Origin: Jejubacter calystegiae
GTDB taxonomy: Bacteria > Pseudomonadota > Gammaproteobacteria > Enterobacterales > Enterobacteriaceae
DNA length: 64,000 bases
Direction: 5' to 3'
NCBI RefSeq assembly: GCF_005671395.1
Contig: NZ_CP040428.1
Span: 496,001 to 560,000 of the forward strand
The notes beneath the pieces were generated by a model. The model saw only the letters and a list, made by a program, of their open reading frames with translations. It searched no databases and had not been told where the DNA came from. The first letter of the stretch is position 1; each line of letters starts with the position of its first letter. Shown piece after piece: positions 34,317 through 42,316 of the stretch. A program made the position numbers and the translations under genes.

Positions 34317-35579
34317 TCACTGTGAATGGGCCACCTGACGAATAGCTTCCAGCAGCGCTGCCGCAGCAGGAGATGGCAATGCTCCGATCCGGAATGTCAG
34401 ACCAATCGCGCGACGAGTACCGGAAAGCGTCAGCGGTAGCGGCGCCAGTACGCCGCTTTCAATCTCTACGGCCAGCTGACTGGCTGACACCGCCGCCAGC
34501 ATATCGGAATCCAGCAGCAGACCGCGTACCATGGCCAAATCGCCAGTCTCCACTCTGGGCTGCGGCGCTGGTAATCCCATCTCCCGGAAAGCCGCTTCCA
34601 GTAATTGGCGAGCTGGCGTCATCGCCCTTGGCAACACCCACCGGGCCCGGGTCAGAGCTTCAGGAGTAACAGGCTGGTGCTGCAAAGGGTGACCGACACG
34701 TGCCAGGACCAGCATCTCCTCTTCAAACAGCGGTTCAACGCTAAGATCGGTTCCTTCACAGTCGCGCAGAGCGCCGATAATAAAATCGATATTCCCGGCA
34801 CGCATCTCCGATACCAGCGCATCGAAGGGGCTCTCATTGGTCATCACCCGAATGGTCGGATAGTCACGCAAAAACTGACTGACGGCGCCGGGCAACAGGC
34901 GGGTGCGGCTCAGGGGTAACGCGCCGATTCTTACCTCGCCTTCCAGAATACCGCGTCGGGCCGAGATATCGGCCGCGATAAGCCGCAGTTCATTCAGGGC
35001 CCGGCTAATGCCCGGATAGATAGCCTGCGCGGCTGGCGTGGGCATCACCCCTTCCGGGGTGCGGCGAAATAGCGTAAAGCCGCTGCCTTTTTCCAGCATC
35101 TTCAGCGCAGCGCTGACCGCGGGTTGGGTAATGTTCAGTAGCCTGGCCACGCTCTGGGTATGATTTACGCTCCACAGCATCAGGAAAATTTGCAGACGCC
35201 GGGCGTTAAACAACCATACCGGCTCCACATATTCCCGTCCCGGGCTTGCCGCGGGCTTCAGCCGTTCCAGTATGGCCGGAATGGCCTGTAACTCTTCAAT
35301 AGCACGCCGGGCGCGGGGCAGAATAGCCCGACCATAATCGGTCAGGATCATACCGCTGAAATGACGTTCGAACAGCGTCACTTCCATGCTCTGCTCCAGA
35401 TCGCGAATGGCACGGGTCACTGCCGACTGGGTACGAAATAAATCATTAGCTGCCCGAGAGACAGAACCCCATTTCACCACCTGGCAGAATGCACGTATCT
35501 GCATGATATTTATGATATTAAAATCAAGAAACGATTCCACACTGCTCTCCAGAACCCGGCGTGCATTTTTCACGAACAT
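34317..35579 (-). CDS. galR: LysR-family regulator with two winged-HTH domains, probable gallate regulator
   Basis: A 420-residue LysR protein, about 110 residues longer than usual. It has two complete HTH domains in tandem: residues about 28-90 (RAFCQVVKWGSVSRAANDLF ... AVTRAIRDLEQSMEVTLFER) and about 128-190 (LQIFLMLWSVNHTQSVARLL ... AVSAALKMLEKGSGFTLFRR). A single effector domain follows (EGEVRIGALPLSRTRLLPGA). It is divergent from galB and next to galT-galA, so it probably controls gallate use. The start is uncertain: the ATG at 35579 and an internal ATG at 35504 both lack a clear ribosome binding site. Confidence 0.82.
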   Translation of the reverse strand: MFVKNARRVLESSVESFLDFNIINIMQIRAFCQVVKWGSVSRAANDLFRTQSAVTRAIRDLEQSMEVTLFERHFSGMILTDYGRAILPRARRAIEELQAIPAILERLKPAASPGREYVEPVWLFNARRLQIFLMLWSVNHTQSVARLLNITQPAVSAALKMLEKGSGFTLFRRTPEGVMPTPAAQAIYPGISRALNELRLIAADISARRGILEGEVRIGALPLSRTRLLPGAVSQFLRDYPTIRVMTNESPFDALVSEMRAGNIDFIIGALRDCEGTDLSVEPLFEEEMLVLARVGHPLQHQPVTPEALTRARWVLPRAMTPARQLLEAAFREMGLPAPQPRVETGDLAMVRGLLLDSDMLAAVSASQLAVEIESGVLAPLPLTLSGTRRAIGLTFRIGALPSPAAAALLEAIRQVAHSQ

Positions 35580-35673
35580 AAATAAAAATCATAACCGGCG
35601 CAAATAAAATGATTACCCACGCCCCAGCTCCCAATGACAAGCTTTTCATCAAATCACAGAGGGAGTTTCAGCC

Positions 35674-36414
35674 ATGAGCCATTCGATTACTCAAAAAAGC
35701 GCGCTGGTGGTCAGCGCCCATTCAGCGGACTTTGTCTGGCGTGCCGGCGGCGCTATTGCGCTACATGCCAGCCAGGGTTACCAGGTACATATCGTCTGTC
35801 TGTCATTTGGCGAACGCGGCGAGTCGGCAAAGTTGTGGCGACTGGGGGAAATGACCGAAGAGAAGGTGAAAGCGAAACGCCGGGAAGAAGCCCAGGCCGC
35901 CGCTGAAATCCTCGGCGCCGACATTGAGTTTTTCGATATGGGAGACTATCCGCTGCGGGCCGATAAAGAGAACCTGTTCCGGCTGGCGGATGTCTATCGC
36001 CGTATCCAGCCCCATTTTGTTCTGACCCATTCAATGCAGGATCCCTACAACTACGATCATCCCCTGGCATCTAATCTCGCCCAGGAGGCACGCATCATCG
36101 CCCAGGCCGAAGGCTATCGGCCCGGCGAAAAAGTGGTGGCAGCGCCGCCTGTCTACTGCTTCGAACCTCATCAGCCTGAACAGTGCAACTGGAAACCGGA
36201 CGTACTGCTGGATATCACCAGCGTCTGGGATAAAAAATATCAGGCGATCCAGTGTATGCAGGGCCAGGAGCACCTCTGGGAGTATTACACCCGGGTGGCG
36301 CTGCAGCGTGGCGTACAGGCCAAACGCAATATCGGTATTACCGAAGCCCGCAACATTACCCATGCCGAGGGGCTCCAGAGCATCTTTCCACGCGTCACGG
36401 AGAATCTGTCATGA
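35674..36414 (+). CDS. galB: 4-oxalomesaconate hydratase (PIG-L family)
   Basis: A 246-residue zinc-dependent PIG-L/LmbE-fold protein. The metal motif is VVSAHSADFVWRAGGAIALH (His at about 16, Asp at about 19), with YNYDHPLASNLAQEARIIAQ further on. P. putida GalB belongs to this fold and hydrates 4-oxalomesaconate to 4-carboxy-4-hydroxy-2-oxoadipate. It is the first gene of galBCD, with translation coupled to galC by a 4-base overlap (ATGA). Confidence 0.88.
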   Translation: MSHSITQKSALVVSAHSADFVWRAGGAIALHASQGYQVHIVCLSFGERGESAKLWRLGEMTEEKVKAKRREEAQAAAEILGADIEFFDMGDYPLRADKENLFRLADVYRRIQPHFVLTHSMQDPYNYDHPLASNLAQEARIIAQAEGYRPGEKVVAAPPVYCFEPHQPEQCNWKPDVLLDITSVWDKKYQAIQCMQGQEHLWEYYTRVALQRGVQAKRNIGITEARNITHAEGLQSIFPRVTENLS

Positions 36415-37139
36415 GCCTGATTAACAAAAAAGGGGTGGTGATCCGTACCCTTCCGCGCAGTGAACCCGCCACTCTAAAGCAGTTTGCCGGACTGGGGGTC
36501 GCCACGGTTCACGAAGCCTGGCAGCGCCAGGGGCTGATGCACCATGCCATTCGCCCTGTTCAACAGGGAAAGGCCGTGGCCGGTAACGCGGTGACCGTAC
36601 TGGTCGCCCCCGGAGACAACTGGATGTTCCACGTGGCGGTGGAACAGTGCCGCCCCGGCGATATTCTGGTGGTCTCCCCGACTTCACCCTGCGGCGATGG
36701 CTTCTTCGGCGACCTGCTCGCCACCTCACTTCAGGCTCGCGGCGTTATTGGCCTGGTGGGCGACATTGGCATTCGCGACTCTCAGACCCTGCGTGAAATG
36801 GGCTTTGCCGTCTGGTCGCGTACCGTCTTTGCCCAGGGGACCGTAAAAGAAACCCTGGGTTCGGTTAACGTCCCCATCGTCTGCGGCGGTCAGTTGGTCA
36901 CCCCCGGGGATATCATTGTTGCCGACGACGATGGCGTGGCCGTGGTCCCTCACGCCGAACAGGCAGAGGTACTTCGCCGGGCACTGGCACGGGAAGAGAA
37001 CGAAACCATGAAGCGCGAACGGATGCGCAACGGTGAACTGGGGCTGGATATTTACAATATGCGCCCCCGGCTGGCGGAAAAGGGGCTGAGTTATTACGAC
37101 ACGCCGCAGCAGGCGGAGGATGACGATGGCGCAGCGTAA
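36411..37139 (+). CDS. galC: 4-carboxy-4-hydroxy-2-oxoadipate aldolase
   Basis: A 242-residue RraA-fold aldolase that splits 4-carboxy-4-hydroxy-2-oxoadipate into pyruvate and oxaloacetate. Family motifs are LGVATVHEAW (about residue 26), SPTSPCGDGFFGDLLATSLQ (about 88-107), GLVGDIGIRDSQTLREMG (about 113-130) and the metal region VADDDGVAVVPH (about 168). I start at the ATG at 36411, which overlaps the galB stop; longer versions would run through galB in another frame. The last 14 bases overlap galD. Confidence 0.9.
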   Translation: MSLINKKGVVIRTLPRSEPATLKQFAGLGVATVHEAWQRQGLMHHAIRPVQQGKAVAGNAVTVLVAPGDNWMFHVAVEQCRPGDILVVSPTSPCGDGFFGDLLATSLQARGVIGLVGDIGIRDSQTLREMGFAVWSRTVFAQGTVKETLGSVNVPIVCGGQLVTPGDIIVADDDGVAVVPHAEQAEVLRRALAREENETMKRERMRNGELGLDIYNMRPRLAEKGLSYYDTPQQAEDDDGAA

Positions 37140-38223
37140 AATTCCTTGTCTGCTGATGCGGGGCGGCACCTCGAAGGCCGCCTGCTTTCTGGCAGACGAT
37201 CTCCCGGATGATCCAACGCTGCGCGATCGGGTACTGCTGGCGGCTATGGGTTCACCGGATCCTCGCCAGATAGACGGCATCGGCGGCGCCGATCCGCTGA
37301 CCAGCAAGGTTGCCATTATTCGCCGCTCCGCCAGAGCGGATGCCGATGTCGACTATCTGTTTGCGCAGGTGAGCGTCGATCGGGCTGTCGTCGACTACGG
37401 TCAGAACTGCGGCAATATTCTGGCCGCCGTCGCCCCTTTCGCCATTGAGTGTGGCCTGCTGCCAACAACGCCCCCCTTAACCCGGGTGCGCATCTATATG
37501 GAAAATACCGGTCAGACCGCCGTTGCCAGCGTGCCCTGTCGCGGTGATGAGGTCGAGTACGCAGGCAGTCTCCACATCGACGGCGTTCCCGGCAGCGCCA
37601 GCGAGATCCTGCTCGACTTTCCGGACGTCGCCGGTTCAAGCTGCGGTGCCCTGCTGCCCACCAGCAATGCCAGCGATCGCTTCGATGACGTGGCGGTAAC
37701 CTGTATTGATAACGGAATGCCGGTGGTTCTGGTACGAGCGGCGGATCTCGGACGTACCGGCTATGAAAGCCGCAGCGAACTGGACGCCGATGAAGAGCTA
37801 AAGCAACGGCTGGAGTCCATTCGTTTGCAGGCGGGGCCACGCATGGGGCTTGGTGACGTCGCTGAACGCAGCGTGCCAAAAATGACGCTACTGGCTGAGC
37901 CGACCCACGGCGGCACAATCTGTAGCCGTACCTTTATCCCCCATCGTTGCCATGCTTCCGTAGGCGTTTTTGGCGCCGTAAGTATTGCCAGCGCCTGCCT
38001 GGTGCCTGGCTCCGTAGCCCAGGGGTTATATCGGGGGGATATCCCAACCGAAGGCGACCAGCACATCAGCGTAGAGCACCCCAGCGGAGAGTTCAGCGTA
38101 GTGATACGCCGCAACCAACAGGGCGAACTGGCAGGCTGCGCCCTGCCGCGCAGCGCCCGGCTGCTGTTTGCCGGTTATGTCGCCATTCCGGGCGCGCTCT
38201 GGCCCGTGAAGGAGGTTTTATGA
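37126..38223 (+). CDS. galD: 4-oxalomesaconate tautomerase (PrpF family)
   Basis: A 365-residue PrpF-fold isomerase. The typical start is IPCLLMRGGTSKAACFLADDLP (MRGGTSK in PrpF proteins), with two catalytic cysteines expected in QNCGNILAAVAPFAIECG and GTICSRTFIPHRCHASVGVFG. In P. putida GalD converts the keto to the enol form of 4-oxalomesaconate before hydration by GalB. I prefer the ATG at 37126, six bases after GGAGG, over the ATG at 37120. The stop overlaps the next gene (ATGA). Confidence 0.9.
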   Translation: MAQRKIPCLLMRGGTSKAACFLADDLPDDPTLRDRVLLAAMGSPDPRQIDGIGGADPLTSKVAIIRRSARADADVDYLFAQVSVDRAVVDYGQNCGNILAAVAPFAIECGLLPTTPPLTRVRIYMENTGQTAVASVPCRGDEVEYAGSLHIDGVPGSASEILLDFPDVAGSSCGALLPTSNASDRFDDVAVTCIDNGMPVVLVRAADLGRTGYESRSELDADEELKQRLESIRLQAGPRMGLGDVAERSVPKMTLLAEPTHGGTICSRTFIPHRCHASVGVFGAVSIASACLVPGSVAQGLYRGDIPTEGDQHISVEHPSGEFSVVIRRNQQGELAGCALPRSARLLFAGYVAIPGALWPVKEVL

Positions 38224-39089
38224 CACGGATAGCCTTTATTGGTTTCGGCGAAGCGGGCGGGATTCTGGCTGAAGAGCTGGCTGCCCGGCATCGCATCAGC
38301 ATCTGGGACTGCAAACTGACAGGCGAACAGCGTACGGTCATGCAGGCCAGAGCCCGGCGGGCCGGCGTTCAGGCTGCGGATTCTTTGGCGCAAGCGCTAT
38401 CAGATGCAGAACTTATCTTCTCAACCGTTACCGCCGATGCGGCACTGGAGGTCGCACAGGAAGCTGCGTCGCTGCTGAGCCACGGTCAATGCTTTCTCGA
38501 TCTTAACTCAGTCGCCCCCAACACCAAACGCAGCGCCGCCCTGGCTTTTCAGCACGCCACCTATATCGATGTTGCCGTAATGGCACCGGTACCGCCGTCG
38601 CTGCTGGCTACCCCCATGCTGGCGGGGGGCCAGGGCGCGGATGCACTGTGCGAGCGGCTAAAGGGTATGGGGCTGAATATCCGCTACGGTGGTGAAGCGG
38701 TGGGTAAGGTTTCTGCCATTAAGATGTGCCGCAGCGTCATGATCAAAGGGCTGGAAGCGCTGACCACCGAATGCCTGCGCGGGGCACGAAAATATGGCGT
38801 GGAACAAGAGGTGTTAGCCTCGCTACATGCCAGTTTTCCATCTTTGGGCTGGAACGATACCCTGCCGGATTATCTGATTAGCCGGGTTGCCGAACACGGC
38901 CGTCGCCGGGCCGCAGAAATGCAGGAAGTGGTGAAAATGCTGCAGGATGGCGGTATGACCGGCGAGATGAGCATGGCCAGCGCCGCCATACAGTTAGCGC
39001 TGGTGGAGGCGATGGCCCATGCTCAACTGGACTATGCATCACTGGAGCCGTTCTGCTGGCAGCGCCTGGCGGACAGCCTGGAAACCTGA
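38220..39089 (+). CDS. NAD(P)-dependent 6PGDH-like dehydrogenase (DUF1932)
   Basis: A 289-residue protein with an N-terminal Rossmann domain (IAFIGFGEAGGILAEELAA, residues 4-22) and a C-terminal helical DUF1932-type domain (GGEAVGKVSAIKMCRSVMIKGLEAL, with the Lys typical of beta-hydroxyacid dehydrogenases). It is coupled to galD by ATGA, so it belongs to the gallate operon. No step of the known pathway needs it. It might act on a hydroxyacid by-product or a related methoxy-aromatic intermediate. Substrate unknown. Confidence 0.8.
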   Translation: MTRIAFIGFGEAGGILAEELAARHRISIWDCKLTGEQRTVMQARARRAGVQAADSLAQALSDAELIFSTVTADAALEVAQEAASLLSHGQCFLDLNSVAPNTKRSAALAFQHATYIDVAVMAPVPPSLLATPMLAGGQGADALCERLKGMGLNIRYGGEAVGKVSAIKMCRSVMIKGLEALTTECLRGARKYGVEQEVLASLHASFPSLGWNDTLPDYLISRVAEHGRRRAAEMQEVVKMLQDGGMTGEMSMASAAIQLALVEAMAHAQLDYASLEPFCWQRLADSLET

Positions 39090-39120
39090 ACCGCGCCGAC
39101 GGCCAGCAGCGCGGTTTGTT
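39089..39120 (+). terminator. Terminator after galBCD operon
   Basis: AACCGCGC and GCGCGGTT form an 8-pair stem with a 12-base loop, followed by TGTT. It lies immediately after the dehydrogenase stop codon and probably ends the rightward operon. Confidence 0.65.
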
Positions 39121-39121
39121 A

Positions 39122-39262
39122 TCAGACTTCTTTCTCGTGCCAGTACTCCACGGCGCGCAGGCGCCGGGCGTCAAACTCCGGCGTCTCGAAGCGGCTGCTC
39201 AGGCGCTTCACGGCTTTACCTTCCCCGGTTACCCACAGGAAGTAGTCATCCGTCGGGATAGA
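39122..39262 (-). pseudogene. yqjH: Truncated 3' end of yqjH (second, partial copy)
   Basis: The minus strand encodes TDDYFLWVTGEGKAVKRLSS and continues to EYWHEKEV and a stop, which is the last ~44 residues of YqjH. The nucleotides match the 3' end of intact yqjH at 42317-42448 with roughly 90 percent identity by eye. Homology ends abruptly near 39255. No start codon or upstream part exists, so it is a gene fragment. It marks one edge of an inserted or exchanged block, the intact gene marking the other. Confidence 0.85.
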
Positions 39263-39269
39263 AGCTACG

Positions 39270-39497
39270 ACCTTTGCTGAATTCAAGGGCTATCTGATAC
39301 GCCTTCGTACCCGGGAGGGTATGGCAATTTCGCATGCAAAGGGGAAACGTTGGGTAAATAACCAAAACTGTCTGATAAATAACAGAAAGATCTGTGCCGG
39401 ATACATCAAGCCGGGTGGTACTCAATCAGCGATCTCGCTGAGTTATTTTCAGTCGCACGGTCGAGTGTTTACCAGACACTTTCCCGTATCAAGATGA
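39270..39497 (+). pseudogene. Degraded serine recombinase (resolvase/invertase) C-terminus
   Basis: The frame begins TFAEFKGYLIRLRTREGMAI and continues SHAKGKRW, matching the end of the catalytic domain and start of the linker of Tn3/Hin-type recombinases (LIRxRTREGMAxAKAKG). The following DNA-binding part is barely recognisable and ends at TGA. It lacks the N-terminal catalytic serine region. It sits at the break point beside the truncated yqjH copy and suggests that a mobile element once acted here. Confidence 0.55.
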
Positions 39498-39555
39498 TGC
39501 ATCATTATCAAACAAATATTATCCCCGGCCTTAAAACCGGGGATAACCCATTAAA

Positions 39556-39981
39556 TTAAATGATCCCTTTTTGGGTAAAAGTGACCCTGGTTGCTTCATT
39601 TAAATCCATGCTTTTTATAGTTTCAGGAGACACCCATATAATCTCCTGAAATTCTTCGTTAAATGTAATATCTCGATTAGCACTAACACAATCGAAAATA
39701 AGATAAATCATATAAATATCTTCGGTTGTACCATCTGGATACGTTTTAGTACGGATGTCGTCACGAAAAGCCCACGGCTTAATATCGGTGATAAGCAGTT
39801 TATCACCTAACTCTTCCATAATTTCGCGTCTGAGGGATGTTTCCATCGTCTCCCCGGGTTCCATTCCTCCACCAGGTAGAGCCCACTGTCCAGGGAAAAC
39901 GCCACGATCAGAAGCCATTTTACAGAGCAGAAACTCACCGTCATTTTGTATAACAGGGCACACGATCATTCTCTGGCGCAT
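39556..39981 (-). CDS. nudI: Nucleoside triphosphatase NudI (Nudix)
   Basis: A 141-residue Nudix hydrolase highly similar to E. coli NudI ([20 protein letters not shown] near-identical at the start). The Nudix box GxxxxGET-x5-REhxEEhG reads [20 protein letters not shown] then ELG (residues about 37-59). NudI prefers pyrimidine deoxynucleoside triphosphates. In E. coli it lies near the arn genes, so its presence here is not ancestral order. Its ribosome binding site AAGGAG is embedded in the last codons of the kinase gene and the ATG follows that gene's stop after one base, so it is the third gene of a radical SAM-kinase-nudI operon. AT-rich. Confidence 0.9.
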   Translation of the reverse strand: MRQRMIVCPVIQNDGEFLLCKMASDRGVFPGQWALPGGGMEPGETMETSLRREIMEELGDKLLITDIKPWAFRDDIRTKTYPDGTTEDIYMIYLIFDCVSANRDITFNEEFQEIIWVSPETIKSMDLNEATRVTFTQKGII

Positions 39982-39982
39982 T

Positions 39983-40690
39983 TTATCTCCTTAATAACAT
40001 TGCTTTCTGAAATATCATATCAGAAAAGGTATCAATCTCATCAGGATGATGGCAAATCATCACCCGTTGACGAAGATGTTCCGGAAGGTTATCAACAAAA
40101 TGCCGGTATTCCGAATACCAACCTTTTATCCATTTAAGTTTCATATCCTCATCAGGAAATTCCTGAGGTCGGATACCATGCATTTCGTCATCATGGAGAT
40201 GGGCGAGTGAATGATCTACAGGGTAATCTATAAAAACTATAACATCAGGTTCGGTTAGCAATTCGTTGATTCTTTTCCAAAGGTTAGTGTAAGTATCATA
40301 CTGCATTTTGCTAATATATTCAGCTTTGAACATGAAGTTTATAAAAATATAATCTTCAAGATGAGAACGTTCCATTATCAGATTAAACCCTTTATCCAGC
40401 CAGGATTTAATAATAAGTGCACGCTGTATCATAAAGTTGAGCTGAATAAGATAACCATAATTGCTTGTGCCATCGAATAAATAAGGCAAAAGAGAATGAT
40501 GAACACTTTTTTCATCTATAGCGACAGTATACGAATCTTCCTTAAACAAACGTGAAGACAATCGTTTTAGGAGGGTACTTTTACCTACCCCTGAGTTTCC
40601 GGAAAGGCATATATAAAGAGGAGGTCGTACCTCATAACACTCTTTTTTATCTGCCGACCATGGATCCATATAAAGATAGTTATATCTCAT
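39983..40690 (-). CDS. Deoxynucleoside kinase-family protein
   Basis: A 235-residue P-loop kinase. Walker A is [17 protein letters not shown] (about residues 28-44). The dNK-type signature is [20 protein letters not shown] (about 105-124), with ERS as in human dCK and mitochondrial TK2. The motif [16 protein letters not shown] (about 151-166) precedes the lid region. It should phosphorylate nucleosides or nucleotides. The ATG overlaps the stop of the radical SAM gene (ATGA) and nudI follows after one base. AT-rich, acquired. Kinases next to prokaryotic viperins supply their substrates, which may be its role here; this is inference. Confidence 0.8.
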   Translation of the reverse strand: MRYNYLYMDPWSADKKECYEVRPPLYICLSGNSGVGKSTLLKRLSSRLFKEDSYTVAIDEKSVHHSLLPYLFDGTSNYGYLIQLNFMIQRALIIKSWLDKGFNLIMERSHLEDYIFINFMFKAEYISKMQYDTYTNLWKRINELLTEPDVIVFIDYPVDHSLAHLHDDEMHGIRPQEFPDEDMKLKWIKGWYSEYRHFVDNLPEHLRQRVMICHHPDEIDTFSDMIFQKAMLLRR

Positions 40691-41552
40691 GAGATGAACT
40701 CCCGTTCCTCCAGCCAGAACCTATTGTTTTCACATTTTCTCATGATTTCATTATTTCCAAAAATGGCTTTTACAATTTTGTCAGGTGCGTCTGTTAACAT
40801 ATTACCCAACAGAGTATAGTTTTCACCATCAGGAATAATGATGTCACAATTTGGCTCCATAACAACATTGGCTTTGTCCCTTTCTTCGAAGGTTGCCCAG
40901 CTGATGGGCATGCCGGGATGTTGTTTTTTCAGCATATCCATTTTAGATATAAACACATCTGTATTAATTTCTAATTTATCTCTTTTTTCTTTCCCAACCC
41001 TAGTGGGCAGAATTGATAAAACCGCCACGCATGGATCTTATAGGGAAGATTTTCAACCCAACTAACAATATCGCTCAGCAGATTAGCATTTGATTGAGAA
41101 ACCACTGTAGTGAGTTTTATATTAATACGGTTATTATTATCCGGAAGCCATGTTAGTATATTTTTGATAACTCTGTGCTGGTTACTCATTTTATCACTAC
41201 GAATATCTGTGTTTACATGCCTGTCAATACCATCAATTGGCATTCCTACCCAATCCAGAACCTGATTTAACCTCTCGTGATCCATTATGAAGCGGTGTCC
41301 AACTGTGGAGAGATAGGTCATAAACCCCATCTGTTTCGCATATTCAATCAGATTAATATAATCTGCTCTGGATGTCGGTTCACCACCAGTAAAACCTATA
41401 CGGCGGAAACCCATTCTATACATACGGTTAATAACATTAAGGGCACTGGAGAGAGAAGAATCTTTGATACCAGGGTTACGAAAACACAGATCACATCCGA
41501 GATTGCAATGTGATGTTATTCTAAAATCCAGAAGCAGCTTGCTAATATCCAT
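40687..41552 (-). pseudogene. Viperin-like radical SAM enzyme gene with frameshift
   Basis: The first part (41552 down to about 40985) encodes a radical SAM start: FRITSHCNLGCDLCFRNPG with the CX3CX2C iron-sulfur motif (residues about 17-24), then GFRRIGFTGGEPTSRADY with the SAM-binding GGEP. Near residue 183 an A-run (GAAAGAAAAAAG, minus strand) is followed by a stop in that frame. The neighbouring frame continues (KRDKLEINTDVFISKMDMLK ... [10 protein letters not shown]) to 40687. One extra A would join them into about 288 residues. The fold and length resemble prokaryotic viperin or MoaA-like proteins. AGAGGAA precedes the ATG. Real mutation, sequencing error or slippage cannot be told apart here. 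Confidence 0.65.
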
Positions 41553-41931
41553 AACTAGTTCCTCTGATCGTTGAATTTAAACATCAAACACACACAATTT
41601 AAATGGATATAGCACCACAATACGCTCATACTGGACAGGTTTAAAGCTTAAATATAGTTTTGTTTATCCTCAGATCAGCTTAGCAGCAATGCCTGGTGGC
41701 TTCCGGCACACTCTTGGTTTTGCCTGATACGGGCTACGGAAATTTCTACGGTTCCGCCCCTAATGATCATCAGCGCAACTTTCCCCTGGCAGTGAGTCAT
41801 GCCTGCCTGACGCTGATAATGACGGCTAAAATCAGTACGCTGAGCTTATCCCCGTTCTCTTTCTGTTCCATTAACGATAGATTAGAGGCACTATCGTAAA
41901 ATTATCTGCAGATAACGGATAACCCCGACAA
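41553..41931. other. Intergenic region between radical SAM operon and yajD remnant
   Basis: 379 bases. The first ~90 are AT-rich and probably hold the promoter of the leftward radical SAM-kinase-nudI operon. The rest is more balanced in composition. Two short overlapping minus-strand frames (starting MEQKENGDKLSV and MTHCQGKVALMI) occur, but I cannot support them as genes. No operator is recognised. Confidence 0.4.
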
Positions 41932-42277
41932 ATGGCACTGATCCCCAAAAACTACGCGCGGCTGGAAAGCGGCTATCGCGAGAAAGCACTAAAAATCTAT
42001 CCGTGAGGATGCGGACGCTGCGCGCGGGAGTTTGTCTATTCCAACCTGCGCGAACTCACGGTTCACCATATCGATCACTACCATACCAACAACCCGGAAG
42101 ATGGCAGCAACTGGGAATGATTGTATCTGTACTGCCATGACCATGAACATTCGAAGTACACCGAAGCGGACCAGTACGGTACCAGCGTGGTGGCGGGGGA
42201 AGATACGCAGCAGGATGTCGGCGCCGCAACCTATAATCCGTTTGCCGATTTAAAGTCGATACTGAATAGCAAAAAAT
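41932..42277 (+). pseudogene. yajD: Broken yajD (HNH nuclease family)
   Basis: The frame starts ALIPKNYARLESGYREKALK and continues through FVYSNLRELTVHHIDHYHTN, then LYCHDHEHSKYTEADQYGT and NPFADLKS, which is E. coli YajD almost throughout. Two in-frame TGA codons interrupt it: one after IYP (E. coli has Trp there) and one after NWE. The expected stop after the final lysines has become TAC. It is therefore a pseudogene. In E. coli yajD lies near tsx, so this copy is out of place. The HNH histidine pair (HHIDH) and CxxC are intact in the DNA. Confidence 0.85.
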
Positions 42278-42312
42278 ACTGCCAGCAGCGCCGCCCGCAG
42301 ACGGCGCTGCTG
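42268..42312 (-). terminator. Terminator of yqjH
   Basis: CAGCAGCGCCG and CGGCGCTGCTG form an 11-pair stem with an 8-base loop (42283-42312), and on the minus strand a run of six T follows (42271-42276). It lies right after the yqjH stop codon. Confidence 0.8.
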
Positions 42313-42316
42313 AGTA

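Noticed and set aside
40975-41000. Programmed -1 ribosomal frameshift in the radical SAM gene
   Set aside because: The A-run is not in the X XXY YYZ register of the incoming frame, and no stimulatory hairpin or upstream Shine-Dalgarno is evident. Kept only as an alternative.
41932-42277. UGA recoding (Trp or selenocysteine) in yajD
   Set aside because: The stop at the end is also lost and no SECIS-like element is visible; decay explains all three changes.
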